Assembly (NCBI GenBank): GCA_036867785.1
Contig: CP145420.1
Location: forward strand, 496,001-560,000
Direction: 5' to 3'
From: Plasmodiophora brassicae
Lineage: Eukaryota; Endomyxa: Phytomyxea; Phytomyxea; Plasmodiophorida
Length of the DNA stretch: 64,000 nt
Numbering within the stretch: position 1 is the stretch's first letter; each line of letters starts with the position of its first letter. Positions 1 to 14,200 of the stretch are shown here, piece after piece. A model generated the notes under the pieces. The model did no database searches. It was given only the letters and a program-made list of their open reading frames with translations, and was not told the DNA's origin. The translations under genes and the position numbers were made by a program.

Positions 1-1
1 C

Positions 2-652
2 CAGGGCGTCTCCGCTGGCCAGCAATCATCATACGGCGAGGTCGAAGACGGATCCCTGCAGACGTTCAACTTTGGGAGCGGCGAGAAACGAGCCGCTCAA
101 CGAGCCCTGGTCCAGCAAGGCCTGTTCGGGTACGCGCCCAGCTACGGCGAGCAGGTCGGCAGCGCGTCCAGCGACAACACGAACGGGTTCGTCTCGAAGC
201 AGAGCGTGCTTCAGACGGGAAGGACGGCGGCCGGGCTGGCAGCAGCGCACGACAACGTTGGGACGCTGCAGGCCGGTCGAGGATACTACGCGTTCACGCC
301 GGTTGGGGTCGCCGGGGTCGGCGTCGGCATCGACCAGGTCGGGTGGGATCGCGGCGCGCACCAGGTGCAAGCGGTGAACGAGTTCGCGAACAACGCGTAC
401 GATAACGCTGCGCTGGTCAACCACAATCGGCAGACGGCGGGCGCGGATTCGAAGGTGGCCCTGGGAGCGGGCGTGATCCCTGGCGGGGCAAGCCTGGGCG
501 TTACACGTGCCGGCGTGACCAACGATGGCACGAGCTACGGGGAGCGCTCTGTGGGCAACGACCTCGCCACGCGCCAGACGACGTCCGCGTTGAACACGTT
601 TGATGTGGGCGGACAGACGGTTGTCGGTGCCACCGGCGCGCTTCTTCCTTGA
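2..652 (+). CDS. Unrecognised Gly/Ala-rich protein, 5'-truncated by the window edge
   Basis: Frame 2 is open from the first bases of the window to a TGA at 650-652, so only the C-terminal ~216 residues are visible and the true start lies outside. The protein is rich in Gly, Ala, Asn, Gln and Val, with Gly-Val-rich runs in the middle and a hydrophobic end (VVGATGALLP). No catalytic motif, transmembrane helix or known repeat is recognisable. Composition suggests a secreted or structural protein, but that is only an impression. The long reverse-strand frames here are shadows created by the high GC content. The next gene is convergent, about 140 bp away. Confidence 0.55.
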   Translation, partial: QGVSAGQQSSYGEVEDGSLQTFNFGSGEKRAAQRALVQQGLFGYAPSYGEQVGSASSDNTNGFVSKQSVLQTGRTAAGLAAAHDNVGTLQAGRGYYAFTPVGVAGVGVGIDQVGWDRGAHQVQAVNEFANNAYDNAALVNHNRQTAGADSKVALGAGVIPGGASLGVTRAGVTNDGTSYGERSVGNDLATRQTTSALNTFDVGGQTVVGATGALLP

Positions 653-795
653 CGCACGGCCGTCATTGCGATCGGGCAGTAATGTACTCTACCTGGGCCG
701 TTGCACGCTGTACGAACCGGTACTGTCCCCATCGCGATGATTTGAAATGTAAACCCGAAAGGTTGCGAGCTATAGAGTACAACACAAACAGTGGT

Positions 796-1239
796 TTAGT
801 GCGTTTCATCGTCCAACGTCTGAATCTGTAGACGGCTGGCCGCCCTGGGAGCTTGACGTGGATCGAGCACGTCCTTCGCCCGGCCGCGGCCCTGTGTCTG
901 CATTCGCTTCATTGCAACGGCTCGCAGTTTGAGGGCACCGGAGTGGGCGGCACGGAGGAGATTGTGGTTACGCATCATGGCCTGGACACGCTGGAGACTC
1001 GATGCCCGCGATGCCGTTCCGTTCACTACAGTGGACGAAGAAGAGGGCAAAACGGACGCGTCGAGAACAGCTTGATAGACGGTCGCGTGAGATCGATCCA
1101 AATAGTGGCCCAACGCGTGCGCTTCCTCGAAGATTCGTCTCGCCGCTGCCCGTTCGAGCAGGCCCCGTCGCAGATCGTCTTCGCTCGTCGACGTTGCTAC
1201 CGCGCATGCAACCATACCGATCACCAGCCACCCGTACAT
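796..1239 (-). CDS. Small secreted protein (147 aa), unknown function
   Basis: The ATG at 1239 gives a classic N-terminal signal peptide: MYGWLVIGMVACAVATS followed by an acidic/polar stretch, so cleavage near residue 17-19 is likely. The open frame extends upstream to 1440, but only the 1239 start makes sense of the hydrophobic leader. The mature part (~128 aa) is Arg/Ala/Ser/His-rich, has no cysteines and has no transmembrane segment. No family is recognised. In a pathogenic protist a short, signal-bearing orphan would be listed as an effector candidate. That is inference from size and leader only. A short intron cannot be excluded. Confidence 0.5.
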   Translation of the reverse strand: MYGWLVIGMVACAVATSTSEDDLRRGLLERAAARRIFEEAHALGHYLDRSHATVYQAVLDASVLPSSSSTVVNGTASRASSLQRVQAMMRNHNLLRAAHSGALKLRAVAMKRMQTQGRGRAKDVLDPRQAPRAASRLQIQTLDDETH

Positions 1240-1253
1240 TTCTGCCTCAGAAG

Positions 1254-1784
1254 TCAGAACAACAATGGGCGGACTGCCACGCCAGGTCTCAGAAAATGCG
1301 GGCGACCATGAAACTGCGCGGCGCGCGCCCGCACGCGCCACGCGATTTGCTCTAAACAAAGCCAGGGGCTGGATCGCCCCGCCATAGTTCCTGGAATGAT
1401 CTCCGTATCGAAACCGACAACAACGACCCGCTGTTCGCACTGAACGGTTTTGCGAACCTCCACATCCACTCTGCCTCGAGTTGCTTGATCCACGTTCACG
1501 CTGGCGAATAGTAATGGAGCCAGGTGAACAGCGATATCCGGGTGAAGGTCATGACCCGGCCGTTCCCTATCGTTACCGGCAACGCTGAGATGGCCCCCGT
1601 CTGCTCTTCCATAGTCGCGTACCTGACCTACAATCTCGATGGCCACTGCTTCATTGAGCAACCGTCTGGACGTTGACGACGCCAAACGAGCTCGCATGAG
1701 GGGGGACTCAACGCCATCGACACGGGCGCCAAATGTGGTTTCTAGGTGAACATGCCTATTGTCGGACGAGTGCAGTGTCTTCAC
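1254..1784 (-). CDS. Open frame of 176 codons, doubtful gene
   Basis: A continuous minus-strand frame lies directly upstream of the small secreted protein. Its middle part has an even amino-acid mix with an alternating hydrophobic stretch (QRVVVVGFDTEIIPGT) that could be a beta-strand/loop, but no family is recognised. The C-terminal end runs over the 5' part of the neighbouring gene in another frame and is Arg/Pro/His-rich like a shadow frame. It could be a separate small gene, a 5' exon, or a remnant. Confidence 0.2.
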   Translation of the reverse strand: MKTLHSSDNRHVHLETTFGARVDGVESPLMRARLASSTSRRLLNEAVAIEIVGQVRDYGRADGGHLSVAGNDRERPGHDLHPDIAVHLAPLLFASVNVDQATRGRVDVEVRKTVQCEQRVVVVGFDTEIIPGTMAGRSSPWLCLEQIAWRVRARAAQFHGRPHFLRPGVAVRPLLF

Positions 1785-2242
1785 ATCGACGCCACGACAT
1801 CAGATTAGCACCCCGCAGCGACAGTAACGCGAACGTCGTCGGCTCTAGCGTTGGCATATCGCCTGTTTCCGCCTGCGGTCACATACCGCACCAGGGCTGC
1901 CTTCATCAGTCAACGGATTCCAGCTAAAGATGCGAATACGACCGACGGTAACAGCCTAGGTAACTCGCAGACATAACCGGCTGATGAATGACTATTCTCC
2001 AACGAGACATTCTTCACCTGAGTCTCCCGGCATAGATACCGCCAACGACAACTTCTACAAGTGAGTCCCTGGTTACTTCCCAGGCAGAAGGCCAATTTTC
2101 CTCTCCTGTTGCTACCACGCGTTATCACACAGCAGTCTATGTAAGGCGTAATGCCCTCGCGAAGGCACTGCTTTTGAGATTCATAGAAATTACACGATCG
2201 TTACCGCGCACGTCAGATGAACGGCGATACTGTGTTTCACCG
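1785..2242. other. Intergenic, AT-richer, nothing recognised
   Basis: This stretch lies downstream of the VPS13 stop. A 72-codon minus-strand frame (1910-2128) shows no similarity I recognise. A further 3' exon of VPS13 here cannot be ruled out. Confidence 0.3.
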
Positions 2243-5200
2243 TTACAGGACAACGTCAGTGCTGAGATCGAACTGGGCGGATACTGTTGCAGGTCCGCGA
2301 GAGTATTCAAGCAGCAGAATGCTGTTGTCGAAATCGAACTCGTTGTCGGCGGATTTCAGGTATACATTCTACGCGAGAACGTTAATACTGATGGCCGCAT
2401 AGTACTGGGTTGCGCGTTTGTACCTGAGCGGAAGTACGGATATCCCTTGGCGTCAGACGTGGTTCTTGCTGAGCAGTCAGCGACGCCGAAACCAAGGCCT
2501 GTAATTCACTGGTGATGTCGATGAAGGTCCTGATGCCGAACTGGGCACTCTGAACATGAGGCGTGCACTGCTGAAGGTTACGCTCTAGCCAGTCAAATAA
2601 ATCTTGGGCCTACATGCAACGAGTTCATTGCCAACTATGATGCACGAATCCCGGCAGTGGTACCTCTTCTGGCGACCCGCATTTAATTGTTTGCTTGTTC
2701 GACCCGACGCGGACAGATACGCCATCGGGCTTGGACGATAGCTCAATCGCACGAATGTGTTGCAGGAACAACGAGAACCGAATAGAGGCTAACTCTATGT
2801 CCTGCTCGGTGTTGCCTTGCCGTGTCTTTCCAACCAGTAGCCGGAAGTTGGAGATCAACACAAGCATGGACTTGCGCTTGGAAGCGTCTTTCGACTCATA
2901 GAAAGTGTGACTCGAGTCGATGTACACCTCTTGCTGAAGCTGATCTTCTGTCAGGACGGGTACCTCAGTAACTGCATAGTGTCAGCTACAAATAATGTCC
3001 TAAACACGGCCACACTGTTACCAAGCAATGACTGCGACATGCGCAATGCGGCTTGTCCTACGAAATTCGTGAGTCGTTACAGAATCACGACCAGATAATC
3101 GAATGGGACCCAAACCTCTAGCAGCCTTAGCATTGTAGACGCCAATCACGCCGACCTTTGGAATATAACGGGGTCGCCGAGACCGTCCAGTGGCGAACAT
3201 TGCATTTGGGCCACCGACGACATTCTGCAGGCCTTGTACAGTGTGTGTTCCGAAATCGACAAGGCCAACAACAGGCTTGGCGATTAGGCCAGCTGAACCC
3301 TGGGCTATGCCTTTGAGGAAGCCCAGCGGACCACCAGCACGCGCGCCTTCCACTGGTTTCTTGACGATCCCCGTTATGCCTCCGAAAACACCAGAACCGA
3401 ACGCAATAAGGCCTGGCGCATGGGTTTAGGCCAGTAAACCCCTGTTGACAGTAGGAAACTGTACCTGTCCCAATGTTATGGGTTTCTGTTCCTTGGGATG
3501 CTTCGCGAACCCGTTGGCGCGCATCCTAGCCAGTCATTAGAATAAAACCTTTGCAAATGGACCGACTAACACGGACATGCTCTCGCTGCATCAGGTACTC
3601 TTTGTCCATCGTCAGAGCCGACAACCCTGAGCTGATACTCGAGGTGATTTGACTTGCCGAGGAGAGGACACCCCCAACTGTGTGCCGGACAAACTCACGA
3701 GAACCTGACGCAAGGCCTTTTCCGAACTCCAACGGACTCGAGACAATACCTTGTGCTGGATCGTAGACAAGGTGTTTGACACCGGTACCAATATTCGATA
3801 CAAGCCCGACAGGATCACCCAATACCGACAAAGACCCGAGGACCTTGTAAACCTGTCGAAGCATCTGCACGATGTAGTGCCTCTTGACTGGAGCTAAAAT
3901 TACGTCAAGTGATCCGAAGACATCGTTGATTTCAAATGAAGAGATTCGGATAGGAGCGCCCTAAAGTTCGCATAAGCTCACAGAAGGAACCCGCGACGAC
4001 GAATACAGACATTGACAGCAGCAAAGGTAATACCCGCTGCCCCAAGAAGAATATCGACAGGAGTTGTCCAGCGTGAATCGCTGACAACAGCACGATGTGG
4101 CCTCAGCGTAGGCTAAATACGCTGTAAGTAAGGGCATGCAGAGAAGTACAGTACCAAGCGATTACATGGAGCGTTAAGTTGATTGCAATGGGATGCAGGA
4201 GAAGACGTTTAACGAACAGGTTAGATGCAGACTCTGAATAACAACCATTCAGAGAGTGCCAGACGCATTGGTATTCCACGAGTGCTGACCAGAAACAGGG
4301 TGTTGCATGGATTCCTCAAAACTGAGCGCGCGACGTTCGTCAACGGACATTTCCGCCAAAACAGTGTCGGAGACCCTCGTCACGAAGTGGAAAAGGTCGA
4401 TGACAAAATCTTCCTCAATCAGAACATCCACTTCCTGCAGGAGGACATTGACAAATTCCAAATTGATGAAACCTGACGGGTCTGATCAGATCCCATAGAA
4501 CCGTCACGAACCGTGCCTGTCGTACCCAGAGTTTGGCTCCGCGAGGAACTCAGCATCGACAACTGGAATAATGGAGGAGGCATGGCGGACGAGGCTGCGG
4601 GCAGCCGTCGTGCGATCACGACCGGGAAAAGGGCAGTGTAACTCTGGTTGTCGACTTGCGCGTTCTCAATGACGGCAAAGAATCCCTGGATGATGCTAAA
4701 TCAGGTAGCAGCTCCGAAGAACGTAACAAATCCTACTATTCCGTCGTCCGACAAAGACGCCCCGATGTGCATGTTGCTCATTGAAATGTAAGCCAGTTCG
4801 GCAGGAACTGAGTCGACTAATGAAATTCCAAGCTTCGCCAAGAACCTGGATGCCATCGGTTAGTCAAAAGCACCAAAGACAATTTTCGGTTATACAAATT
4901 CAGATTTGTTGTAGGCGAAGTGGATGGAGGGGGATATCCGTTAGGCAGCTCAGATGAGGACAAGCTTATGCAGATTTCGTTGGATCCGTCTGCAAGCTTG
5001 ATCCAGCACTCCTCAGAATCCTGAAGGAAACCCGTTTTAAGGTAAACCTCCGAGAGGTACACGTATGTTATGACCTTCGCAAGTGAAACATCGCCAGTTG
5101 ATACATGCTCGTAAGATATGGTGTTCGATGAGTGATCAAGAGTCTCCATCAGCAATGCCAGACGGACATTGGTTGTTGATCCAACCTGCCGTCAAGGTCA

Positions 5201-8200
5201 GCAAATACTCTACTCAATATCAATTCGCCCCTTTTACATAAACAGCTTTTACGCTGCTGTCGGTACGGAATACAAATGGTTGTCTCAGCATTCCCGAAAT
5301 AATGTTTCCAGCATAATCTGTAACAACAGACACAGACTCCAGACCCTACTTCCCCATGTCAATTATCGTTATGTAGGTCGACCACGCGCATAATGACCTC
5401 ATCAGGTCCAGGAACGTTAGCAGTAAAACGACAGAGGAGCCTCATTGACACCGGTTTGGCAAAACCACTGTCTGCAGAGGCAGCTGGAACGGGTTCCAAC
5501 AGTTGTCCACTGACGAATATTCAGCTCAATATTACACGTTAATGCTGAACTGATACCTTTCGTTTTTCAACGGTGCGACACTGTCAAAGTATGCTCGATT
5601 ATCAGGAGGCGCGTCTCTGCAGCTAAGGGTTAACGGCCAGTACATGCAGGCGAAGAACTGGAATTACAAGAACAGTGAAGAAGAGAGCACAGGACCGCGA
5701 ACATCAACAACAGACAGCGCGAATTCGATTATTCGAGGCGCACTCTTCAGTGACGCCGACGTGCGTTCTTTGCCTGTTGGTACAATCGCTTGCGTTGGCT
5801 CCTCCAGTTCATAAGTTGACTCTGGCTGATGTGGGACACGTGCGGCTTCCAGAAGCTTGGCAAGCCTTGCCAGAGTTGCTTGTTGGTTCGCAATGTCCTT
5901 ATCGAGCACTATAGCTAAATCAGTGTCTAGGCCGACCTGAACGGACTGATGAAGTACTGTTGATTGATTCTCGAAGTGCGTCGAGGCGCGAATGCAGATA
6001 GCGAATTCTAAGGTGAACTCTACCCCGGACTTCCTTGTCAACACCCAACACAGGGAACCAGCGATCAATAGGTTGGAGATCAGAAGGCCGGCCAAGCTTT
6101 CCAAGAGGCACAACGAGGCCGCCTAAGAGAACGTCGTTGCCAGCACCGCGAGATGCAAAGAAGGATATAGTGAGAGGACCCATTACAACATTTCCTTCAG
6201 TTCCGAAGAAAACTTGCAGGTCCCAGAAGGGGTCAACAAAATCGCGCGTTACTGAATATAGATGTCAGACCCAGTTATGGAAGCGCCTATACCGGTACAT
6301 GGCCCACTTACTTTGCGTTCTCTTCTCAACGCCGGCGTATGACACTACTCCATATACCGCGGAATGCTTAGGAGCCTCCATGTTGCTTGACTCCACCTAC
6401 CAATATCAATCAAACTCCAATTTTGCTGCATCCGTTTAAATGTCCACACCAGGTCAACGAACAGCAGACCGTGTGTGTCTTCACTCTCGTCGGATTGTAG
6501 TAACGACAGCTCCAGCTTCTTGGCACTCCATTGTGAGACCTGGCAGTGTTGTCAGAAGAGCTTAACAGGGCCGCGGAAGACGATTGATACAAGATTTGCC
6601 AAACGCTGGTGAATAACTTTCTGGCTCTCTGCAAGGGAACGCATATTCCGGACCTTCTCCTGAATGCAAATAGTCCGCTTGTATCCCGACACTTTTACCG
6701 ACGCAATAAGCGAATGAGGAACAGGGTCGTCCACATCCACGGATACTTTCTCTTCCTGAGACACTATTGAGAACCAGATATCACAATGTGGTATACAAGA
6801 ACTACCCTAGGAAGCGACCAGTCGAATTCAATGTGATCGAGGGGTTCACCTGAACGAGTCATCGTGCTGTCCAATTTCAAGGTAATGGTCGGTGGACGCC
6901 CTTTATCGTCCCACGCATATGGACAACGTTCACCGGGTGGAACATGGAGCCACTGATTGGTGCTTTTCTGTCTGAACCAGACATGGGACATGGCCGTTCG
7001 GTTGATAACAGTAATCGGCGCAAGAGCAGCAGGTAGGCATGAGAGAACAACAAAATTCGAGAAGACACCATTATACTGAACTTGAACACGAACGAGACGG
7101 TCCTTGTCCCTTGCAGATCTAAGATAAATTGTGTCGTCTAAGACACCTTGCACTGAGACCGGAGAGCACCTACAGTTTGGGACTGCTCAGTTATTGTTAC
7201 TATCAGTCGGCCAGCTGCTTTACCATTCGTTGTCATCCCCGTCAAATTTAAAAGTTAGCATTTCCTTTAGATCCCGATCCGGCCATGAGTGAATAATGAA
7301 CCGCTCCTGCGATGACGCAGCCCACTGCGTGCCCGACCCAAACTGTTTGATTGAAACAGAGAAGGGCAAGCCATTGAATAGCACAAAACGGTGAGAGAAT
7401 ATAACCTAGGGGGCATGAGTAAAATTCCATCTCATTAGCAGCAGCAATACCTTTTTCGTTCGCGTGAACGGAGCAGAACACAAGGCAACTGTAACGTTAA
7501 ATTGGAAACACTGGCGGCCTGCGATGATCGATACGAAATCGCTCGACCCGGCAGCGTTGATAGCAACGGCCTCAGACCACGTCGAGTTCGTCTTATTGAG
7601 ACGGACATGACAACGCCCGTTGGAAGAATTGAACATAAGAGGCTGCCTTAGTGGTTCCTTGGGATCAGCATCTGATTGGATGTCGATATCGGCAGGTGGA
7701 TAGAATGGAGGGACAAAAATGGACTACAGCATGTTAATCAAGACGTTACACAGTTCGATGGCCTCTAACCTTATCGGCAGACACGGACAAGCAGTCCCCT
7801 CCAGGCAATGAAGTCATGTCGTATATCCAGTACGGGACGTAGAGCAGTAACCGGGAGCTGGTCAGCTCTGCTTGTACGACAAGAGTGTAATTGTTCGACG
7901 CGTCAACGCAAGCCAAAGATGGTGCTTGAGATGAGGGACCGATTGTAACCGGCTTGCTCCAATGACTAAGTTCAAAATTAGCATCACAATAATCAGAGGA
8001 GCTAATATCCCCACACCTCATAAAAGGCAGCATTATCTCAAAATGGAAAGTGTCTTCAGGCGACACGACCATAAGAGGGAGCTCCTCTTCGGATTCCAGC
8101 GCCTCTGTTTCGAAACCTTTTTGGCTGCCAGCTTTGCGGATGCGAACTTGACAGGGAAGGGTAAGAAGATTTTGAAGGATCAGTGGAGGAGTGAATATGA

Positions 8201-11200
8201 ACTCGTGCAAGCCTTCTACCCCTCTCTTGTATACGACACCAACCATAAGGTCGTACGTTTCATCAGTCGCCTGTGACAGTATGAGAACAAACAAGACAGC
8301 ATGAGCGAGTGAGCGACTTTGAATCTCAGTAATGTGGACCCGTTGGCGAGGTTCAATACAGCAGGTGACAATTTCGAGTCTAGGGGAAGACACAGTAAGT
8401 GAGTGCAATAGAACAGCACATTCAAACAAGAATACCCTTGAGCGAGACGACAAGCTGCAAGTTCGAATCACGAACAGCAACGGGTAACCAGTAGGTCTCA
8501 TCTGGGGCGACATCTACTGAAGAGTTCAGAGGTCAGACAATTAACATTCCACTTCGAAAAGTGACCTTTCGACTCGACAACCATAATGGATTTGGTACGG
8601 TTGCGAATGCAGAATGCTGAGTGTACATCGAGAACTTTCGACATGCCCAACTCGGATGTGTCAACAAAGACGCGAACAGTCGACAAAGGCGACTTGGCAG
8701 AGGCTTCGCGGTGCAGCCAGAATGACTGACAGCCGGTACGGCTAACGTCGACCTAGCATACAACTGATGAGCAAATACTGGGGAGGAAGCCATATGAGAC
8801 TCTGTCGCACTTCGGTTATTGTTGTCCATTCGGGCCCGAAAGACAACGAGACTTTGGCACCGTCTTGACTGTTCTGAAGAGGTAGCTCGCAACTTGAACC
8901 AGGATCAACAGGCACAGACTCGATTGTTGGAACCAAAACGGTTACTATCGCCTAATAGGGAATGGGTCGTCAATATAAACGTATCGCTTGACAAGCCCCA
9001 AGTACCTCAGTGTGATTTTGGATTGTAAGTCTATTCCTGTTCAAGATTTCAATTCGATCAGAGTTCTTTCTTGATCGAGGAGAGCCAGCCGTGTCCGCTT
9101 CTGAGCTTGATGTTAAAGCAGCGCTCGGGGAATACAAGTTTGCATGCACACCTTTACGTATTAACTGGACAGAATACATGAGAGAGTCCACAAGTCCAGC
9201 AGTAATGTTAATGTCCAGGACGCCCTCAATCGCTGCAATATATTAACAGCCAGAACCGCTCCGACACAACACCCCATTTGATTACCCATGGTTGCCTCCG
9301 TACTGGACGCGGTTTGCGTCAAGCGAACGGATACCCGGGACGGTTCGATAAGCGGTTCATAACTGGAATTCGAGGTATTGAAATATCGGACGGCTACCCA
9401 CATGCCAACAAACCTGTCTTCGTGCTTAGTCCATTGTTTCTCCAAGCTCAAGCCCAAACGTACAAATGCCGGGCGTAGCCGAACGAATACACTTGCGATC
9501 GCGAATCAACGAGAGCAATCAGTTCCGCAACAGGAATCCGCTGTTGATCTTGACCTCCGAAACAGTCGTTTACAATGTCGATTCTGATGCTTTCCAGCCC
9601 TATCCCGACCGATTCATGAAGAGCCCAGCGAGAAAGTATACTCTGAGACTCTATTGAGGGTCCCTGTAGGTAGCTCCGTCAACAATATGGCCACAACAAA
9701 CACAATAGTAAAAACCCTTTACCAGCGACTCTTCATCAAGAATCTCGATCTTGGGGAGATTAGTGTCTTCCATATTTGCCTCTTGCTCTCGGTTTGCTTC
9801 CCCAACTGGTTGAATACTGGCAAGAGCCTAGGTAAGCAGCTCACAAATACGAACCGTAATCGACGCATAACATATTCTTACATCCTGGACTACTCGAGCG
9901 GAGCTGCTCAAAAGCAAAACGGCAGAGTACGATACAACGAGGTGTACCGGCTTCATCGTAATATTTGCCGAAATGAATTTCGGCGCGCCAAGCGAGGAAA
10001 GGCCACTCGTCGCCTGAAACCTCAACTTAGTTCCACATACCTCGTTGTGTACCTTAAGCAGCCTACTTGTAGTGAACAGTCAATTGGATGAAGAACAGGG
10101 AGGATTGCGTCTTTAGCTTTTCGATCCATTTGCAATTTCTGAACACCAGCAACGACGTTCCAAGCTGCAGGAGATTGCCAGCTCGCATCAGTTTCTATCT
10201 CGCAGCCAACAAGTAAGAACTCGTCAACGCGTTCTAACGAATGAAGGACGAGTCTGATGTTGATATGGGACTTCAGACGCACATTTGGCCCTGTAACTTA
10301 AGATCAGCCAGGGACTTTACACTAAATGAACAAACGAATTACCTGCTTCTACGAATGCAACGTCAAGTTTGGTTGACGCAATGGTGATATTAAGCTCGGG
10401 TAACTGAGACGCCAACTTGGGCGGAAGAGGCTTCGCATCGTCGACAGCCTGAATCCCATAAAGCGCCCGCATTCGCGTAGGAGCTAAGCGATAATCGGAA
10501 TTGTAACAGTCGATGAACTTGTCAAATCTAAATACAGATAGTTAGTCCAGCAGCGAGTGAGTCATAAATGTCTTCGTACTGTTCTCTTCCAGCACAGAAG
10601 ATCATTGGGCTGGATCGAACCGCAACGTGCGACTCGTCGTCCATCCTCATTTCAAGAAATGAAACATCAAGCAGCTCTTCAGTAAACTCGTCCAGGCCTG
10701 CATTCCCGAACCCGATAAAAATTCCACTGACGCGTCCAAGAGTGGCCCTAATACAAATATTTAATGGCAATGGCAGCACTCGACGAACCCACCAACCCGT
10801 CTGTCTTGAGTACTACATCCGCCAGTGTTGCCTTCAAGGCGTCGTTTTCGTCCTTCTCTTTCGCAATGGCAAGCTGGAGTCCACCCAGGACGATATCGAA
10901 CGTGGTATCGCGCCATAATAATGAAGACAGAGGTGAACCTGACCTGTGACTCTCGTCACTGTCGGCATGTTCACTCTTCGGAACCAGGGAAAGAAGCTTT
11001 GGAATTGCGCTGAAACGGGTCATGTCCAGCAATTCCTTGATAAGAGCGCAGCGAACGTTAATGCGCAACCCAGAAGCCCTTGTAAAGAGATTGACGCGAT
11101 TCTCAGCAATAGAGCCGTGCACGTCAATGAGATATGGCGCCTCCTCATCAGGTAGCTTTGCCATGCAGATTGGGTGTCGTAGCCAATGAGACTCCTCAAC

Positions 11201-14200
11201 AAGAAAGTCCTGAAACGTGCCTCAGTAGAAAGCCTTCGTGTGGATATCAATTTCTCTGATACCTCCATACTGATGCTGGTAGCGGTGAAGGTGAACTCCT
11301 GTGTGTTAACGCTGAATCGAGAATATGCACCAGCGACGTTACCCAGCGACGCAGTTATCACAGGTGTTAGAGGATTTGCAAGGAGCCGAATAATGGCACC
11401 ACCGAACATTGCCTTGAAACTTGTCGAGGGTGACGGAGCTTCTGTCGACGGCTGCAACGCATAGCTTTCCTGACGCTGCAAGTCGGGCAAGGAACCTGGC
11501 CTCGACAGTGGCCGACCGACTTCGATCAGCGACATCTGGGATATGTTCAGATTACATACTCGCACGAAATCGGTGAAGAAACCCATTACCATCACGACTG
11601 CCGTATCATATAGCGTCAGAGGTTCGAGAGTGACTTCAACCTGACCAGCTTCGACACTTATCGAATTTTCGAAACCTTCGAATAATGGAGACTCGGGACG
11701 GCATTGCCTATCGCGGACGTCAGTGCCAGTGAGCATAATAATTATTGAACGGAGCCTACAGGTAGTGAACACCCAAGAACGCTTGAGATGCTGAAGGATT
11801 GTCGGAAATCGCCTCTGGATATGACGAGCGTGAACGCACAAAATCGATATCCGACAAGCACTCGTGAACAGCAAATTCTGCTATAGCCGCCCTGACATCC
11901 ATGTCGAGCACCCGTTTTGTAACATTCAACGACATTGTTGATAGGCCCGCAGAGACAATGTCACGCTCCTCCGAAGCAACGGTTAACGAGAGCCCGCTGA
12001 AGCTTATGTTCGCCATTGCAAGGACATTGCTTCGTTCCTTCTCCGTGTATACCGGAACCTGCTGCAAACTTCAGCGTTCAAGAACATGCGCACGCTGTAG
12101 CACCAACATACGGCAGCTTGATCCTTCATCATCGGGGAAATCGGCTCGTGACGAGCAACCTCACTAGTTGCAGCAGGGACGTCATTTGTCGGTACAGCGT
12201 CAGGCTCAGTGCGGAAATCCTGGGCCATCACGACAAAGCGGTGTACTTGCTTAGGAGAAATACGGATATCGAAGGGAAGCACATTCATGTCGAACGTCAG
12301 GGAAGGGAGAACATCCGAGTCGATAAGGACGCAGATGCCAACTTGGACAGTCATGTCGATTGGGCGCAGAATACGTTCACGTTGGTCTATCGTTGAACAG
12401 TGAGAACTCATACCAAGATGCAGCAAATAAAACAGGACCTTCCAAATGCGACCGCCACTGTTGTCCTCCAGCCGCAAAGAATAATTCAATCTGAGTCACA
12501 TCCAAGGAGAGCCGATCGTAGAACCGGGTATACAAGGGATTCCTTAGGTCGCGGATGTCAGCTGCAGTAATGCCTTGCAGCTCGCCAGTAGTAGGCGCTT
12601 TGCTTGCCGCAGGGGCTGTAGATATGAGGAAACTGCCGAGATCAATAACCAAACACGACGTGTCAGATCGTGATGAACATTCCGGCACCTTTGGGACCAA
12701 TCAGATAAAACGCTGTCAGGTACGGTTACATGGAACGTACTATCATCGTTGGAGCCGACATCTTCAGTTCTATGACCATAGACGGGCGCCGGATAAGGGC
12801 AATATCCTCGGGCGATGTAGACGCAATCGCAGCAGTAACCGTGCTGACCATTGTCTGAGCACCGTCCTCCTCAGAGGCATCGCCAGTAAACTGTGCCGCT
12901 GCATCGTCGGCCGCTGATGAAGGCGACCCTTGTTTTTCGAGGAAACGGGTTAGCCGTTGAATCAGAGACTGATCGACAATGAGGTCCAGCTAACATGACC
13001 ATGTTAGTTATGGGAAATAGGATAAAATGGCGAAATACGAACGTACAGGCTCAATTCCTCCTGAAACGGAGACCCCAATATTTGAACCAGCAGGCTCTAT
13101 TCCGATGTGCAGTTTCGCCACGGACGTTACAGAATCTGTTTGAACCGGTTCCAGAGACGAACGGTACAGGATCTCAGGGAATGCCACCTGGAGGAACGTG
13201 AGCTTAGCTCGAATGGGCCGGACCCATTTACAGACCAACCTCCGGCAGCGACGAATTATGAATGAAGGCGTCTTGAAGCGACAAATCGACGCTTATCGTA
13301 GAAGATTCGCTTGCTGTCGCGTCAGCCCTCATATCGGAAATCCCGAATCGGACCAGGGTAAACTGAACAGTTGTCAATGCAAGAATGAATAATTCGGGGT
13401 GGGAGACTCACATCGCCAGACATAACCGTCAGTGAGACCTCCGGCAATCGAAAGGCCAAAGCCAATACGATTTGTTCTTCGGAAGAGTCATGCTGTATGT
13501 CTTCAATCTCGGGTGGAGGCAGGTCGACATCAACAGGTATGTCACCCAGGACGTCCCTAGATGCTGTGAACCACGACAAAACGCGGGTCGCCAGCCCTGG
13601 TGCTTTACGGTCGCTCTTGCGGAAAATCTCGTACTTCACAGATGGTCCAGCACGAGCTAATGCCTCATCGAGCTCTGACAGGACGACTTTTCTGGAGGGT
13701 AATGTCAGAAACCTCAATAAAGAATCACCACTAATCGCTTGCCTGTATGTTTCAATCTCTTTTGCCGTATGCTCCATCTCCAACTCGGCAAGACGAGCTG
13801 ATTCATCAAGAGTCAAGTCAGGGAATGTGCACCCGGTGGCATAAAGGGACTTTTTGTAGAGCTCCATATACTCCTTATCAAGTACGTCGAGATTCGACGG
13901 GCGTCCTTGAAACAGGTCTTTGCCAAGTAAGGCTTGGAGATGAGATGATGCTTTGTCCACAGCATCGGTAAGAAGCATCGCAGCACGATACTGCTCTTGA
14001 GACAGAGCGAACTGAATTTTTTCAACGTCGAAATCGACCTAACAGCAACTGAATACGAATGAAATAATTAACCACATGTAATGCCTACCTTGATACGGGG
14101 TGACGCAGAATGACCTTGGTGCATCGTCACGTGCAGTTGAAAAGATATCGGGTTCATGACGAAAGATGGAGGCGTGTCCGCCATCTCTGTGTGCATAACG

